Both the position numbers and the translations under genes were made by a program. The notes under the pieces were generated by a model, which had not been told where the DNA came from, made no database searches, and worked only from the letters and a program-made list of their open reading frames with translations. A stretch of 27,504 bases of DNA from the NCBI GenBank assembly GCA_002315675.1, contig DCHP01000042.1, positions 1-27,504 of the forward strand, written 5' to 3'. This stretch comes from Rikenellaceae bacterium UBA1749. GTDB taxonomy: Bacteria > Bacteroidota > Bacteroidia > Bacteroidales > Rikenellaceae. Below are positions 14,577 through 23,398 of the stretch, piece after piece; position 1 is the stretch's first letter; the number at the start of each line of letters is the position of its first letter.

Positions 14577-17045
14577 GTGCAGACAAATACATATCCACAT
14601 CGTCCAGTCAGGCGCGTCCGAAAAAAGTCCTCCGGATCATTTACTAATGTAGTCGGCAATATTTGGAATAGAATGGGTAATCCCAAAAATCCGAAATTGT
14701 GGCGCAAGGTATTCTGGTCTGTAATTTTCGTTCCCATTCTTTTGGTTGCGGTTTTGTTTTTTTGCATAGCTGTAGGAGTTTTCGGTCAGCTTCCTACATT
14801 TGAGGAACTTGAGAATCCAAAATCAAATATTGCAACAGAACTGATTTCTTCTGATGGTGCAAATCTTGGAAATTTCTATGTTGAAAACAGGTCTTTTATA
14901 GAGTATGGTGATTTGTCACCATACCTGGTGAAAGCTTTGGTCTCTACAGAAGATGCAAGGTTCTATAGGCATTCCGGTATTGATTTTATCGGTTTGTCCA
15001 GGGTTGCTTTCAAAACATTGCTTCTGGGACAAAGTGGTCAGGGAGGTGGCTCAACCATATCCCAGCAACTTGCAAAAAACCTCTATCCACGAGATACCGT
15101 TTCTTCCGGTGCAATGGTCAAGGCAGGTAAACTTGTCATCAGTAAACTAAAGGAGTGGATTACTGCAACAATGCTTGAGTATAATTATACCAAGGAAGAG
15201 ATAATTTCCATGTACCTCAATACAATGGAGTACGGATCAAATTCATATGGGATCAAATCTGCATCCATGACTTTTTTCAGCAAGGCTCCGTCTGAACTTA
15301 ATGCCGCTGAATCCGCTCTTTTGGTGGGACTTGTAAAGGCTCCTACCAGGTATAGTCCGGTAATTCATCCAGATAAAGCCCTGCAGAGAAGAAATACAGT
15401 ACTTTCCAGAATGGAAAAGGCTGGATATATAACAGAAGAAGAATATGAGAACAGTATAAAGGACTCGATTACGCTAATCTATAATCCAATCAGTCATAAT
15501 GACGGAATAGCTACATATTTCCGTGAAATGGTCCGTCTGTATATGACTGCGTCAAAACCTACTTCACGTGGTATATATCAGACTGAGTGGGATTTTGAAC
15601 AGGAAAAAATGTTGTGGGATAATGATCCTCTGTATGGGTGGTGTAATAAGAACTCCAAGGCTGACGGGTCTCCATACAATCTTTATCGTGATGGCCTGAA
15701 AATCTATACTACAGTAAATTCCAGGATGCAGAAATACGCTGAGGAATCAGTCCGGGAACAAATGGAAAAGGAAGTTCAACCTGCTTTCAACAGACAGAAA
15801 AGAGTCTACAAGAAACTATTCTATAATATTACCCCTGATGAAGAAGCCGGAATAATCAGCCGTTCGATTCAGCAGACTGAGCGTGCAAGAGCTATGCGTA
15901 GTTACGGAGCTTCCAAAACAGATATTGAAGTTGCTTTCAATAAACCTCAGCGGATGAAGGTCTTCTCCTACAAGGGAGTAATTGATACAACAATGACTCC
16001 GAAAGATTCGATGTTGTATTACAAGAGTTTTTTAAGATGTGGTTTTGTGGCGATGGACCCTGCCACAGGATATTTGCTTGCGTATGTCGGTGGTGTTGAT
16101 TTCCGTCATTTCAAGTATGATATGGCCCGTCAGGGAAAACGTCAGGTGGGATCGACAATAAAGCCATTCATATATACATTTGCAATTAATAACCTCGGAT
16201 ATAATCCATGTACACTGGTTCCGAATCTTCCTGTAACCATTGACGTGGGAACAGGTGATGTATGGTCTCCGAAAGAATCAGGTGAAGTTGTCTACGATGG
16301 TGTATTGCATGAATTAAAATGGGGACTGGCTCATTCAAGGAATAACTATTCAGCGTGGATAATGAAACAGACTTCTCCGGAAGCTGTTGCTGACTTTATC
16401 CATAAGATGGGAATCAAGAGCTGGATTGATCCTGTATATTCACTTTGTGTAGGTACGCCGGAAGTTTCAGTCATGGAAATGGCCGCAGCTTTCTCGACTT
16501 TTGCCAACAGAGGTGTGTATACATCGCCATTCTTCATTACAAGAATAGAGGACAAACAGGGTAATACAATAGCCACGTTCTCCCCTTCAACGCAGGATGT
16601 TATTAGTGAAACGACTGCATATACAATGCTTTCAATGCTGCAGAATAATATTGTTGCAGGAACAGGTGGAAGATTGCGCTATGGCTATAATATTATGGGT
16701 GAAGTAGGCGGCAAGACGGGAACAACAAACAATAATGCCGATTCCTGGTTCATGGGTGTTTCCCCTAAAGTTGTAGCAGCTACTTGGGTCGGCGGTGAGG
16801 ACAGGTCCACTCACCTTGTAAATAGAGGTGAAGGTTCTGTTGTTGCCCTTCCGGTATTTGGAAAGTTTATGAATAAATTATATAAGGATGAATCCCTGGG
16901 GGTAACGCCAGGTGATAAATTTATGGAACCAGTAGGTGTTGTTCACTATAAATGCGATAGTGGAGATGGTGTCACAGATGAATCGGACAAACCTCTGCCT
17001 AAAGCACAAGACTCTAAGTCTGACGAGATGAATTTTTTTGAATAA
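14577..17045 (+). CDS. Penicillin-binding protein 1A, bifunctional glycosyltransferase/transpeptidase
   Basis: An 822-residue class A PBP that polymerises glycan strands and cross-links peptides of peptidoglycan. The basic cytoplasmic N-terminus (PHRPVRRVRKKSS) precedes one membrane anchor at about 46-68 (VFWSVIFVPILLVAVLFFCI). The GT51 domain shows EDARFYRHSGIDFIG, GGSTISQQLAKNLYPRD and the KEEIISMYLNTMEYGSNSYGI stretch. The transpeptidase domain has SxxK in GSTIK (Ser526, Lys529), SxN in SRNN and KTG in GGKTGTTNNNADSW. The start is GTG: an in-frame TAA lies five codons upstream and no ATG is available, and the promoter fits just before it. The acidic tail (DSKSDEMNFFE) is short. asd follows after 22 bases, so the two may share an mRNA. 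Confidence 0.95.
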   Translation: MQTNTYPHRPVRRVRKKSSGSFTNVVGNIWNRMGNPKNPKLWRKVFWSVIFVPILLVAVLFFCIAVGVFGQLPTFEELENPKSNIATELISSDGANLGNFYVENRSFIEYGDLSPYLVKALVSTEDARFYRHSGIDFIGLSRVAFKTLLLGQSGQGGGSTISQQLAKNLYPRDTVSSGAMVKAGKLVISKLKEWITATMLEYNYTKEEIISMYLNTMEYGSNSYGIKSASMTFFSKAPSELNAAESALLVGLVKAPTRYSPVIHPDKALQRRNTVLSRMEKAGYITEEEYENSIKDSITLIYNPISHNDGIATYFREMVRLYMTASKPTSRGIYQTEWDFEQEKMLWDNDPLYGWCNKNSKADGSPYNLYRDGLKIYTTVNSRMQKYAEESVREQMEKEVQPAFNRQKRVYKKLFYNITPDEEAGIISRSIQQTERARAMRSYGASKTDIEVAFNKPQRMKVFSYKGVIDTTMTPKDSMLYYKSFLRCGFVAMDPATGYLLAYVGGVDFRHFKYDMARQGKRQVGSTIKPFIYTFAINNLGYNPCTLVPNLPVTIDVGTGDVWSPKESGEVVYDGVLHELKWGLAHSRNNYSAWIMKQTSPEAVADFIHKMGIKSWIDPVYSLCVGTPEVSVMEMAAAFSTFANRGVYTSPFFITRIEDKQGNTIATFSPSTQDVISETTAYTMLSMLQNNIVAGTGGRLRYGYNIMGEVGGKTGTTNNNADSWFMGVSPKVVAATWVGGEDRSTHLVNRGEGSVVALPVFGKFMNKLYKDESLGVTPGDKFMEPVGVVHYKCDSGDGVTDESDKPLPKAQDSKSDEMNFFE

Positions 17046-17067
17046 TAATATGTTTATTTAATAATTT

Positions 17068-18060
17068 ATGAAAGTAGCAGTATTTGGAGCCACCGGACTT
17101 GTAGGTGGCGTAATGTTGGAAGTTCTTAAGGAACAGAATTTCCCTGTAACAGAATTAATTCCTATAGCATCAGAAAGATCAGCCGGTAAAATTATAGAAT
17201 TTGGTGGAAAACAGTGGACTGTAGTTGTGCCTCAGGAGGGGTTGGACAAGAAGCCAGATATCGCATTGTTCTCAGCTGGTGCAGACCGTTCATTGGAATG
17301 GGCACCAAAATTCGCTGCGCAGGGTTGCTATGTTGTAGACAACTCATCTGCGTGGAGAATGGATCCTACCAAGAAACTTGTTATTCCTGAGATCAATGGT
17401 GATGTCATTACGGCGGAAGACAAGATTATTGCAAATCCGAACTGTTCAACGATACAGATGCTTGTGGCACTTGCTCCACTTCATCGTAAATATAATATTA
17501 AGAGGATAGTTGTCAGTACATATCAAGCTATTACCGGAACAGGTATGAAGGCCTTGAAACAGCTTGAAAATGAAAGAAACGGTATAATGGATGGTCCAAT
17601 GGCTTATCCTTATGCAATAGATAAGAACTGTATTCCTCATTGCGATGTATTTCTTGAAAATGGTTATACAAAGGAGGAAATGAAATTGGTGAATGAGACC
17701 CATAAGATTCTGGATCCAGCGATAGAAGTTTCTCCAACTGCAGTTAGAGTCCCTGTTGTCGGAGGTCATTCTGAAAGTGTAAATGTGGAATTTGAAAAAC
17801 CATATACGGTGGATGAAGCAAGGGAAATCCTGCGTAATAGTGATGGCGTGAAGGTTCTTGATGATCCGGATAAACTTGAATACCCAATGGCGAGATTTGC
17901 CCAGCATAAGGACGAAGTTCAGGTCGGTAGAATGCGTGCGGACTTGTATAATGAAAGAGTCCTTAACATGTGGGTTGTTGCAGATAACCTGAGAAAGGGT
18001 GCTGCTACAAATACAGTTCAGATTGCCAAACTTCTAATCAAGAAGGGGTACCTTAAATAG
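17068..18060 (+). CDS. asd: Aspartate-semialdehyde dehydrogenase
   Basis: A 330-residue enzyme that reduces L-aspartyl-4-phosphate to L-aspartate semialdehyde with NADPH, the branch point to lysine, diaminopimelate, threonine and methionine. The N-terminal nucleotide-binding motif is VAVFGATGLVGGVML. The catalytic Cys126 lies in ANPNCSTIQM, and the later HSESVNVEFEKP holds the conserved active-site His. The middle (YQAITGTGMKALKQLENE) is typical of the family. Length is normal. It follows PBP1A after 22 bases and precedes the transcarbamylase by 29, so all three may be co-transcribed. Its diaminopimelate branch supplies the cross-linking residue PBP1A acts on, so the pairing makes sense but may be chance. 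Confidence 0.96.
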   Translation: MKVAVFGATGLVGGVMLEVLKEQNFPVTELIPIASERSAGKIIEFGGKQWTVVVPQEGLDKKPDIALFSAGADRSLEWAPKFAAQGCYVVDNSSAWRMDPTKKLVIPEINGDVITAEDKIIANPNCSTIQMLVALAPLHRKYNIKRIVVSTYQAITGTGMKALKQLENERNGIMDGPMAYPYAIDKNCIPHCDVFLENGYTKEEMKLVNETHKILDPAIEVSPTAVRVPVVGGHSESVNVEFEKPYTVDEAREILRNSDGVKVLDDPDKLEYPMARFAQHKDEVQVGRMRADLYNERVLNMWVVADNLRKGAATNTVQIAKLLIKKGYLK

Positions 18061-18089
18061 GAAATATTTTTCACTAAAAAGTATTTGAT

Positions 18090-19061
18090 ATGAGAATATT
18101 TCAGAATGTGGATGATCTTGGCAATCTGCGTGAAGCCTTGGATGAGGCTTTTGCAATTCAGAAAGATCGTTTCCAGTTTCAGTCATTGGGAAAGAACAGG
18201 ACAGCTCTTCTCATATTCTTCAATAATAGTCTCCGTACCCGTTTAAGCACACAGAAGGCAGCTATGAACCTTGGTATGAATGTAATCGTACTGGATGTCA
18301 ATCAGGGAGCATGGAAACTTGAGACAGAACATGGGGTGGTGATGGATGGTGACAAGAGTGAGCATCTTCTTGAAGCTATTCCAGTAATGGCTTCGTATTG
18401 CGACATAATTGGAGTCAGAAGCTTTGCCCGTTTTGAAAGCCGAGATTATGATTACAATGAGGTGATACTTAATCAGTTCATACAATATAGTGGCCGTCCG
18501 GTTTTCTTTATGGAAAGTGCGACTGTACATCCTTTGCAGGCTTTTGCTGACTTGATTACAATTGAACAGTATAAGAAGGAGGATCGACCAAAAGTCGTGA
18601 TGTCATGGGCTCCGCATCCTAAGGCATTGCCTCAGGCAGTCCCAAATAGTTTTGCGCAGTGGATGAATGCAGCTGACGTTGATTTCGTCGTTACACATCC
18701 TAAAGGTTATGAACTTGATCCTCGCTTTGTGGGTGATGCCCGCGTGGAATATGATCAGATGAAAGCCTTTGAGGGTGCTGATTTTGTGTATGCAAAGAAC
18801 TGGAGTTGTCCGGGGGTGACACGCCCTGATGATTATGGCAGAGTGCTGGAGGATTATAACAAATTTCTTGACTGGACTGTAAGCGGACGTCAGATGGGAG
18901 TAACGAATGATGCTTTTTTCATGCACTGTCTTCCTGTCCGCAGGAATATGATAGTAACGGATGATGTCATTGAGGCACCTACTAGTCTGGTGATTCCAGA
19001 AGCTGCAAACAGAGAAATCAGTGCTACTGTAGTACTAAAAAGAATGTTGCAGTCCCTGTAG
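18090..19061 (+). CDS. argF': N-succinyl/N-acetyl-ornithine transcarbamylase (ArgF')
   Basis: A 323-residue transcarbamylase of the Bacteroidetes arginine route, which carbamoylates an N-acylated ornithine to N-acyl-citrulline. The carbamoyl-phosphate motif is FFNNSLRTRLS (43-53; SLRTR 47-51), HPLQ is at 147-150 and HCLPVRR at 279-285. The loop MDGDKSEHLLEAIPVM (85-100) places Ser at residue 90. In the Bacteroides fragilis succinylornithine enzyme this residue is Pro, and in acetylornithine enzymes Glu sits at the equivalent place; it controls acyl-group choice. Lack of Glu favours succinylornithine, but Ser is unusual. The region 238-260 (SCPGVTRPDD...) is longer than I recall for B. fragilis. 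The gene ends in a strong terminator shared with waaA. Confidence 0.93.
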   Translation: MRIFQNVDDLGNLREALDEAFAIQKDRFQFQSLGKNRTALLIFFNNSLRTRLSTQKAAMNLGMNVIVLDVNQGAWKLETEHGVVMDGDKSEHLLEAIPVMASYCDIIGVRSFARFESRDYDYNEVILNQFIQYSGRPVFFMESATVHPLQAFADLITIEQYKKEDRPKVVMSWAPHPKALPQAVPNSFAQWMNAADVDFVVTHPKGYELDPRFVGDARVEYDQMKAFEGADFVYAKNWSCPGVTRPDDYGRVLEDYNKFLDWTVSGRQMGVTNDAFFMHCLPVRRNMIVTDDVIEAPTSLVIPEAANREISATVVLKRMLQSL

Positions 19062-19084
19062 CCAGATTGGCAACAACAATTATC

Positions 19085-19119
19085 AAAAAAAGCTGAAGCA
19101 ATTCGCTTCAGCTTTTTTT
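19085..19119. terminator. Bidirectional terminator between argF' and waaA
   Basis: The arms 19085-19099 and 19105-19119 are exact 15-base reverse complements with a 5-base loop. The stem GCTGAAGC is flanked by seven A on the left and seven T on the right, so it gives a hairpin plus U-tract in both directions, serving two convergent genes. Confidence 0.92.
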
Positions 19120-19146
19120 GAGTATGTCACCAAGAAATATACAGGG

Positions 19147-20391
19147 TTAGGCAATTAAGTTCAGGATCTTTTCAGTTACTCCTGAATTGCTTTGAACAAA
19201 GTCTCCGGCCTTTTTTGCATGAATGTCTCCATTTATCAGGAAGTCTTTCCAGTATGTTTCAATGTCATTTGTCTCAGGTACGACGAACGCTCCACCACAT
19301 TTGACAAGTCCGACTGCTTCAATATATCTTGAAAAAACGGGTCCGAATATTACAGGTTTGTACCAAACAGCTGGCTCCAGCGTGTTATGTATTCCAAGCT
19401 TGTCGTATCCTCCTCCAATGAAGGCCAGCGATGCAAATTTGTATACCTGGGAAAGCATTCCGACGCAGTTGATAAATACTACATCGTAATTAGTGGTGGA
19501 ATCAATGTTCTCAATTTCAGTGAATTTTGCAACATTGATTTCAGATGGAAGTAATGAAATCCACCTGTCTATCTGATTGTTGTCTATGTTATGAGGAGCG
19601 ATAATAAACTGGATTTCCCTATGACAGGAAATAAATGGTATCAGTCTTTTCATATCGGATTCCCATACACTCCCTGCGACAAATCTTTTCCTGTCATTGT
19701 CAATGTACTTTTCAAGCTTGACAATTCTCTGACTTGGTTCGTTTTCTGTAATTTTTATTACCCTGTCAAATCTTGTGTCCCCTGAAATAGTTGCATTGGA
19801 AAAGCCTATGGACTTAAGTAGACTGACGGAGTTCTCATCCTGAACAAAGAAATGGGATACATACCCTAGCGGGCGCCTGAAAAAAGTACCATACCATTTG
19901 AAAAAGCACATGTCCTCCTGGAACAGTGCGGAAATAATATACAATGCGGCTCCGTTTCTTGTTAGAGCATTGAATATGTTTCTCCAATATTCATATTTAA
20001 TTACTATGGCTACATCAGCCTTGATGATTGAAGCGAATTTGCTGGCCTCCCATCTGGTGTCAAAAGGCAGATAGTATACGGCATCTGCCAGTTCGTTGTT
20101 TTTGTTTGGCTCATATCCTGATGGAGAAAAGAATGTTAGGATTATTATTGCTTCAGGTTCTTTTTTTCTTAACGCTTCGATTACAGGTCTTCCTTGTTCA
20201 AATTCTCCAAGAGAAGCGCAGTGGAAAAGGTAAGTCCTGGAATCAGGTTTGCAATTCCTAATCCTGACAATATCCCTGCTCATTCTTTCGAATAAACCTT
20301 TGTGTCCCTGATTGAGTAATGCAATTTTTTTGTTGAAGAGTGAAGCCAGTTTGATTGCCAGCTCGAATATATAAATAGCAAGACTGTACAT
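19147..20391 (-). CDS. waaA: 3-deoxy-D-manno-octulosonic acid (KDO) transferase
   Basis: A GT30-family enzyme that adds KDO to lipid A at the inner membrane. It has an N-terminal membrane anchor (MYSLAIYIFELAIKLASLF), the HCASLGEFEQGRPV motif with the proposed catalytic Glu, FFSPSGYE, KYEYW and the C-terminal donor-site pattern FIGGGYDKLGIHNTLEPA. A longer frame opens at 20484, but a TAACTTTG -7 box lies inside that extension (20414-20407), and the family normally begins just before the anchor. I therefore choose the ATG at 20391, giving 414 residues; the ATG at 20397 (two residues more) is equally possible. The leader would be ten bases or so. It is convergent with argF' and shares its terminator. 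Confidence 0.9.
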   Translation of the reverse strand: MYSLAIYIFELAIKLASLFNKKIALLNQGHKGLFERMSRDIVRIRNCKPDSRTYLFHCASLGEFEQGRPVIEALRKKEPEAIIILTFFSPSGYEPNKNNELADAVYYLPFDTRWEASKFASIIKADVAIVIKYEYWRNIFNALTRNGAALYIISALFQEDMCFFKWYGTFFRRPLGYVSHFFVQDENSVSLLKSIGFSNATISGDTRFDRVIKITENEPSQRIVKLEKYIDNDRKRFVAGSVWESDMKRLIPFISCHREIQFIIAPHNIDNNQIDRWISLLPSEINVAKFTEIENIDSTTNYDVVFINCVGMLSQVYKFASLAFIGGGYDKLGIHNTLEPAVWYKPVIFGPVFSRYIEAVGLVKCGGAFVVPETNDIETYWKDFLINGDIHAKKAGDFVQSNSGVTEKILNLIA

Positions 20392-20406
20392 ATGCATAAA
20401 TTTTCG

Positions 20407-20414
20407 CAAAGTTA
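20407..20414 (-). promoter_or_regulatory. Bacteroidetes -7 box for waaA
   Basis: Read on the minus strand this is TAACTTTG followed by C, an exact consensus match, identical to the PBP1A box. It lies 9-16 bases before the two candidate ATGs and rules against the upstream start at 20484. No clear -33 TTTG is seen. Confidence 0.65.
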
Positions 20415-20515
20415 GTGTATTTTCCATTACATTGTCGTGTCTATCGTTTTCAGTAGTCGACATGCATAATAATATGGTTGCCAAGTGATTTTTTTTTATT
20501 GAGAAATGAAAAATA

Positions 20516-20547
20516 TTTGCTAGTTAAGTGAATAGTGTTTATTTTTG
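20516..20547 (+). promoter_or_regulatory. Complete Bacteroidetes promoter for rpmE2
   Basis: A -33 TTTG (20516-20519) and a -7 TATTTTTG (20540-20547) are separated by 20 bases, close to the described spacing for this phylum. Transcription would start near 20553, leaving a leader of about 28 bases that is A-rich before the ATG. It is the clearest two-part promoter in the window. Confidence 0.75.
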
Positions 20548-20581
20548 CAGTCCAAATAAAAATAACTAAAAAATCAAAAAG

Positions 20582-20833
20582 ATGAGAGAAGGAATTCACC
20601 CTGCTAATTACAGAATCGTTGCATTCAAGGATATGTCCAACGATCACGTCTTTTTGTGTCGGTCGGCTGTTCAGACAAAGGAAACCATCGAAGTGGACGG
20701 CCAAACCTATCCAGTGTACAAGATGGAAATCTCAAACACATCGCACCCTTTCTATACAGGAAAGCAGAAGCTTGTTGATACAGCTGGTCGCGTAGATAAG
20801 TTCATGAGCCGATACAAAAAATATTCAAGATAA
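20582..20833 (+). CDS. rpmE2: 50S ribosomal protein L31, type B (zinc-free)
   Basis: An 83-residue L31 paralogue beginning MREGIHPANYRIVAFKDMSN, with the family's HPFYTGKQKLVDTAGRVDKF near the C-terminus. Type B proteins lack the CxxC pair that binds zinc in type A; here only one Cys (residue 26) is present, so no zinc site can form. In other bacteria the type B form replaces type A when zinc is scarce, but in Bacteroidetes it is often the only L31, so zinc control is not implied. It has its own promoter and a strong terminator and is therefore monocistronic. Confidence 0.95.
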   Translation: MREGIHPANYRIVAFKDMSNDHVFLCRSAVQTKETIEVDGQTYPVYKMEISNTSHPFYTGKQKLVDTAGRVDKFMSRYKKYSR

Positions 20834-20863
20834 GTCAGAACTTATCAGAATAAGAGATAATTC

Positions 20864-20891
20864 AAGACCAGCTGAAAGCTGGTCTTTTTTT
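20864..20891 (+). terminator. Rho-independent terminator of rpmE2
   Basis: AAGACCAGCT (20864-20873) and AGCTGGTCTT (20877-20886) pair around a GAA loop and run into a seven-T tract (20885-20891). It separates rpmE2 from degQ. Confidence 0.92.
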
Positions 20892-20927
20892 GTTGGTATG
20901 TCTTGAATACAAATCAAATTATTATTT

Positions 20928-20935
20928 TAAATTTG
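20928..20935 (+). promoter_or_regulatory. Bacteroidetes -7 box for degQ and rpoD
   Basis: TAAATTTG followed by C fits the consensus. Transcription is expected near 20942, about 20 bases before the ATG at 20963. It lies downstream of a TTG (20903) that would otherwise extend the protein by 20 residues, so that TTG is not used. Confidence 0.65.
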
Positions 20936-20962
20936 CGTGTTATTTCAAATAATTTTACGAAT

Positions 20963-22480
20963 ATGAAAAGTGTTAAATTAATCGTTTTGACAGTAGCTTT
21001 GTCTGTAGTTTCAGGCTGTCTTGGTGCTTATGCATTTTTGAAAGTGGCCGGCAGACAAGCTTCTAATGGAAATCAACAAATTCTTTCTGTTTCTGATTCT
21101 ACGAATGATGGTGATTTTTCATTTACCTCGTTCTCTGATATTGTAAATGCCTCTGACCAATTACCTGATTTATCATCTGCAGCTGAAAAGGCAATAAAGG
21201 CAGTTGTTAATATTGAAAACATTCAGGAGGTTCAAGTCGGCGGTGGATATGGTGGCGACATGTTTGATTTCTTCTTCGGACCTTTTGGAAACGGATATGG
21301 TCAGCAGCCTCAACAACGTCAGCCTCAAACACAGAAACAACGTTCCGGTGGTTCTGGCGTTATTCTGTCTGATGACGGATATATTGTTACGAACAACCAT
21401 GTGATTGCAAATGCAACTGAATTGAAGGTGACATTGCACAACGGAGAAAAACATGATGCTAAGTTGATCGGAACCGATCCGTCAACTGATGTTGCCTTGA
21501 TTAAAATTGAGGCAAAGGATCTTCCTACAATGCCATTTGGTAATTCAGATGATCTTCGTCTTGGACAATGGGTTCTGGCTATAGGTAATCCGATGGGACT
21601 TACAGGAACTGTAACTGCTGGTGTCATCAGTGCGAAAGGCCGTTCATTAAGGGAAGCAGCTGAACAACTGGATGTAACTTCATTTATTCAGCATGATGCT
21701 GTAGTTAATCCAGGTAACTCCGGTGGTGCTCTTGTAAATGTTGATGGTCAACTAGTAGGTATCAATACCATTATCAAAACCAATACAGGATCATATATTG
21801 GCTATTCTTTTGCTGTGCCTAGTTCCATTGTAAGAAAGGTAGTTTCCGACTTGAAACAGTATGGGACAGTTCAAAGGGCATTCCTGGGACTTTCATATGC
21901 CGAGATCTCAGCTGACTGGCTCGAACAGGTTGGAAAGGAACTGAAGGTTACTGAAAAAGAGGGGCTTTATGTGGCCAGTGTAGAACCAGGCAGTGCTGCT
22001 GAAGAAGCAGGAATCAAGAAAGGTGATGTGATTGTTGGAATAAACAATGCGCCTATCAAGACAAGTGCAGCACTTCAGGAAACAATGGTTAAATTCCGTC
22101 CTGGTGATAAAATCGTACTTTCTGTAAAAAGATCTGGAGATTTGAAACAATTTGATGTAACATTGCGTAATAAGATTGGTAAAGCAGAATTACTTGAAAA
22201 AGGGTATACTGATGTTCAGACTGCATTAGGCGTCAAACTTCAGGAGGCTCCGGAAGCGGTCTGTGATAAAATGAATATCAAGGGCGGTCTTCAGGTTGTA
22301 TCCGTATCTCAGGATGGCCTATTTGCTAGAAATAGAATACCTGTTGGCTTTGTTATTACTGCAATAAACGGAACAAATGTTACTACATTATCAGATCTGA
22401 ACAGAATGTCATCACAGATAGAATCGATAGATGGTATCTTCCCTGACGGACGTAAGATTTCATTTATGGTAATGAAATAA
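20963..22480 (+). CDS. degQ: HtrA/DegQ-family periplasmic serine protease with two PDZ domains
   Basis: A 505-residue chaperone-protease that degrades or refolds damaged envelope proteins. The N-terminus has a hydrophobic segment ending VVSGC (Cys19), which could be a lipobox or an uncleaved anchor. A Gly/Gln-rich stretch (93-130) precedes the trypsin-like domain: His146 in TNNHVI, Asp176 in STDVALIKI and Ser253 in NPGNSGGAL. PDZ1 spans about 315-405 (AFLGLSYAEI, VEPGSAAEEAGIKKGDVI); PDZ2 is near the C-terminus (GGLQVVSVSQDG, FVITAINGTNVTTLSDL). The start is set by the hydrophobic segment and the promoter. It is followed after 18 bases by the sigma factor gene, so envelope quality control and the main sigma factor share an mRNA. 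Confidence 0.94.
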   Translation: MKSVKLIVLTVALSVVSGCLGAYAFLKVAGRQASNGNQQILSVSDSTNDGDFSFTSFSDIVNASDQLPDLSSAAEKAIKAVVNIENIQEVQVGGGYGGDMFDFFFGPFGNGYGQQPQQRQPQTQKQRSGGSGVILSDDGYIVTNNHVIANATELKVTLHNGEKHDAKLIGTDPSTDVALIKIEAKDLPTMPFGNSDDLRLGQWVLAIGNPMGLTGTVTAGVISAKGRSLREAAEQLDVTSFIQHDAVVNPGNSGGALVNVDGQLVGINTIIKTNTGSYIGYSFAVPSSIVRKVVSDLKQYGTVQRAFLGLSYAEISADWLEQVGKELKVTEKEGLYVASVEPGSAAEEAGIKKGDVIVGINNAPIKTSAALQETMVKFRPGDKIVLSVKRSGDLKQFDVTLRNKIGKAELLEKGYTDVQTALGVKLQEAPEAVCDKMNIKGGLQVVSVSQDGLFARNRIPVGFVITAINGTNVTTLSDLNRMSSQIESIDGIFPDGRKISFMVMK

Positions 22481-22498
22481 GAATTATAAAATTTATTT

Positions 22499-23359
22499 AT
22501 GAGGCAATTAAAAATTACAAAATCGATCACTAACCGAGAAAGTGCTTCACTTGACAAGTACCTTCAGGAAATTGGTCGTGAGGAACTTATTACTGTAGAA
22601 GAAGAAGTTGAACTCGCTCAGAGAATCCGTAAGGGAGACTCTGAAGCTTTGGAAAAATTGACAAAAGCAAACCTGAGATTTGTGGTCTCAGTTGCAAAAC
22701 AGTATCAGAATCAAGGTCTGACACTTCCAGACTTGATCAATGAAGGTAATCTCGGTTTGATCAAGGCCGCAGAAAAATTTGATGAGACCCGTGGTTTCAA
22801 GTTTATCAGTTACGCTGTATGGTGGATTCGTCAGTCAATTCTTCAAGCTCTGGCTGAACAGAGTCGTATTGTGCGTTTGCCTCTAAATCAAGTCGGATCC
22901 ATTAACAAGATCAATAAGGCATATGCCCGTTTTGAACAGGAATATGAAAGAACTCCTTCTCCAGAAGAACTTTCAAGGGAACTTCAACTTCCAAAGGAAA
23001 AAGTCTCCGAGACATTACGGGTTTCAGGCCGTCACGTTTCAGTGGATGCACCTTTTGCCGAGGGAGAAGATAATTCCCTTCTTGATGTTCTTGTCAACCC
23101 AGATTCCCCAAATGCTGACAAGAGTTTGATAAACGAGTCTTTGGGCGTTGAAATAGGTCGAGCATTGTCGACACTTTCTGACAGGGAACAGGAGATAATA
23201 CGTCATTTCTTTGGAATTGGCTGTCCTGAAATGACCCTTGAAGAAATAGGGGATGAATTCGGTCTTACAAGAGAACGTGTCCGTCAGATAAAGGAAAAAG
23301 CTATCCGCCGTCTTCGTAACGGAAGCAGGAGCAAACTCCTCAAGGCATATCTTGGATAG
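22499..23359 (+). CDS. rpoD: Primary RNA polymerase sigma factor (RpoD/SigA)
   Basis: A 286-residue group 1 sigma factor, short because Bacteroidetes lack the long region 1.1 and non-conserved region of proteobacterial sigma-70. Region 1.2 is seen in SASLDKYLQEIGREELIT (15-32), region 2 in NLRFVVSVAKQYQNQGLTLPDLI through FKFISYAVWWIRQSILQAL, region 3 in TPSPEELSRELQLP and region 4.2 in MTLEEIGDEFGLTRERVRQI, the helix-turn-helix that reads the -33 element. The N-terminus MRQLKITKSITNRES matches the main sigma of Bacteroides and relatives. It should recognise TTTG/TAnnTTTG promoters such as those listed here. It is co-directional with degQ (18-base gap) and ends in a strong terminator. Confidence 0.96.
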   Translation: MRQLKITKSITNRESASLDKYLQEIGREELITVEEEVELAQRIRKGDSEALEKLTKANLRFVVSVAKQYQNQGLTLPDLINEGNLGLIKAAEKFDETRGFKFISYAVWWIRQSILQALAEQSRIVRLPLNQVGSINKINKAYARFEQEYERTPSPEELSRELQLPKEKVSETLRVSGRHVSVDAPFAEGEDNSLLDVLVNPDSPNADKSLINESLGVEIGRALSTLSDREQEIIRHFFGIGCPEMTLEEIGDEFGLTRERVRQIKEKAIRRLRNGSRSKLLKAYLG

Positions 23360-23398
23360 ACAACTAATCCACAGGACATATAATTTTATTGTAAAAGT

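Noticed and set aside
20392..20484. N-terminal extension of waaA by 31 residues
   Set aside because: A consensus -7 box lies within it and the family begins at the membrane anchor.
20903..20962. 20-residue N-terminal extension of degQ from a TTG
   Set aside because: The TTG is upstream of the TAAATTTG box, so it would not be in the mRNA; the ATG at 20963 starts a proper signal or anchor segment.
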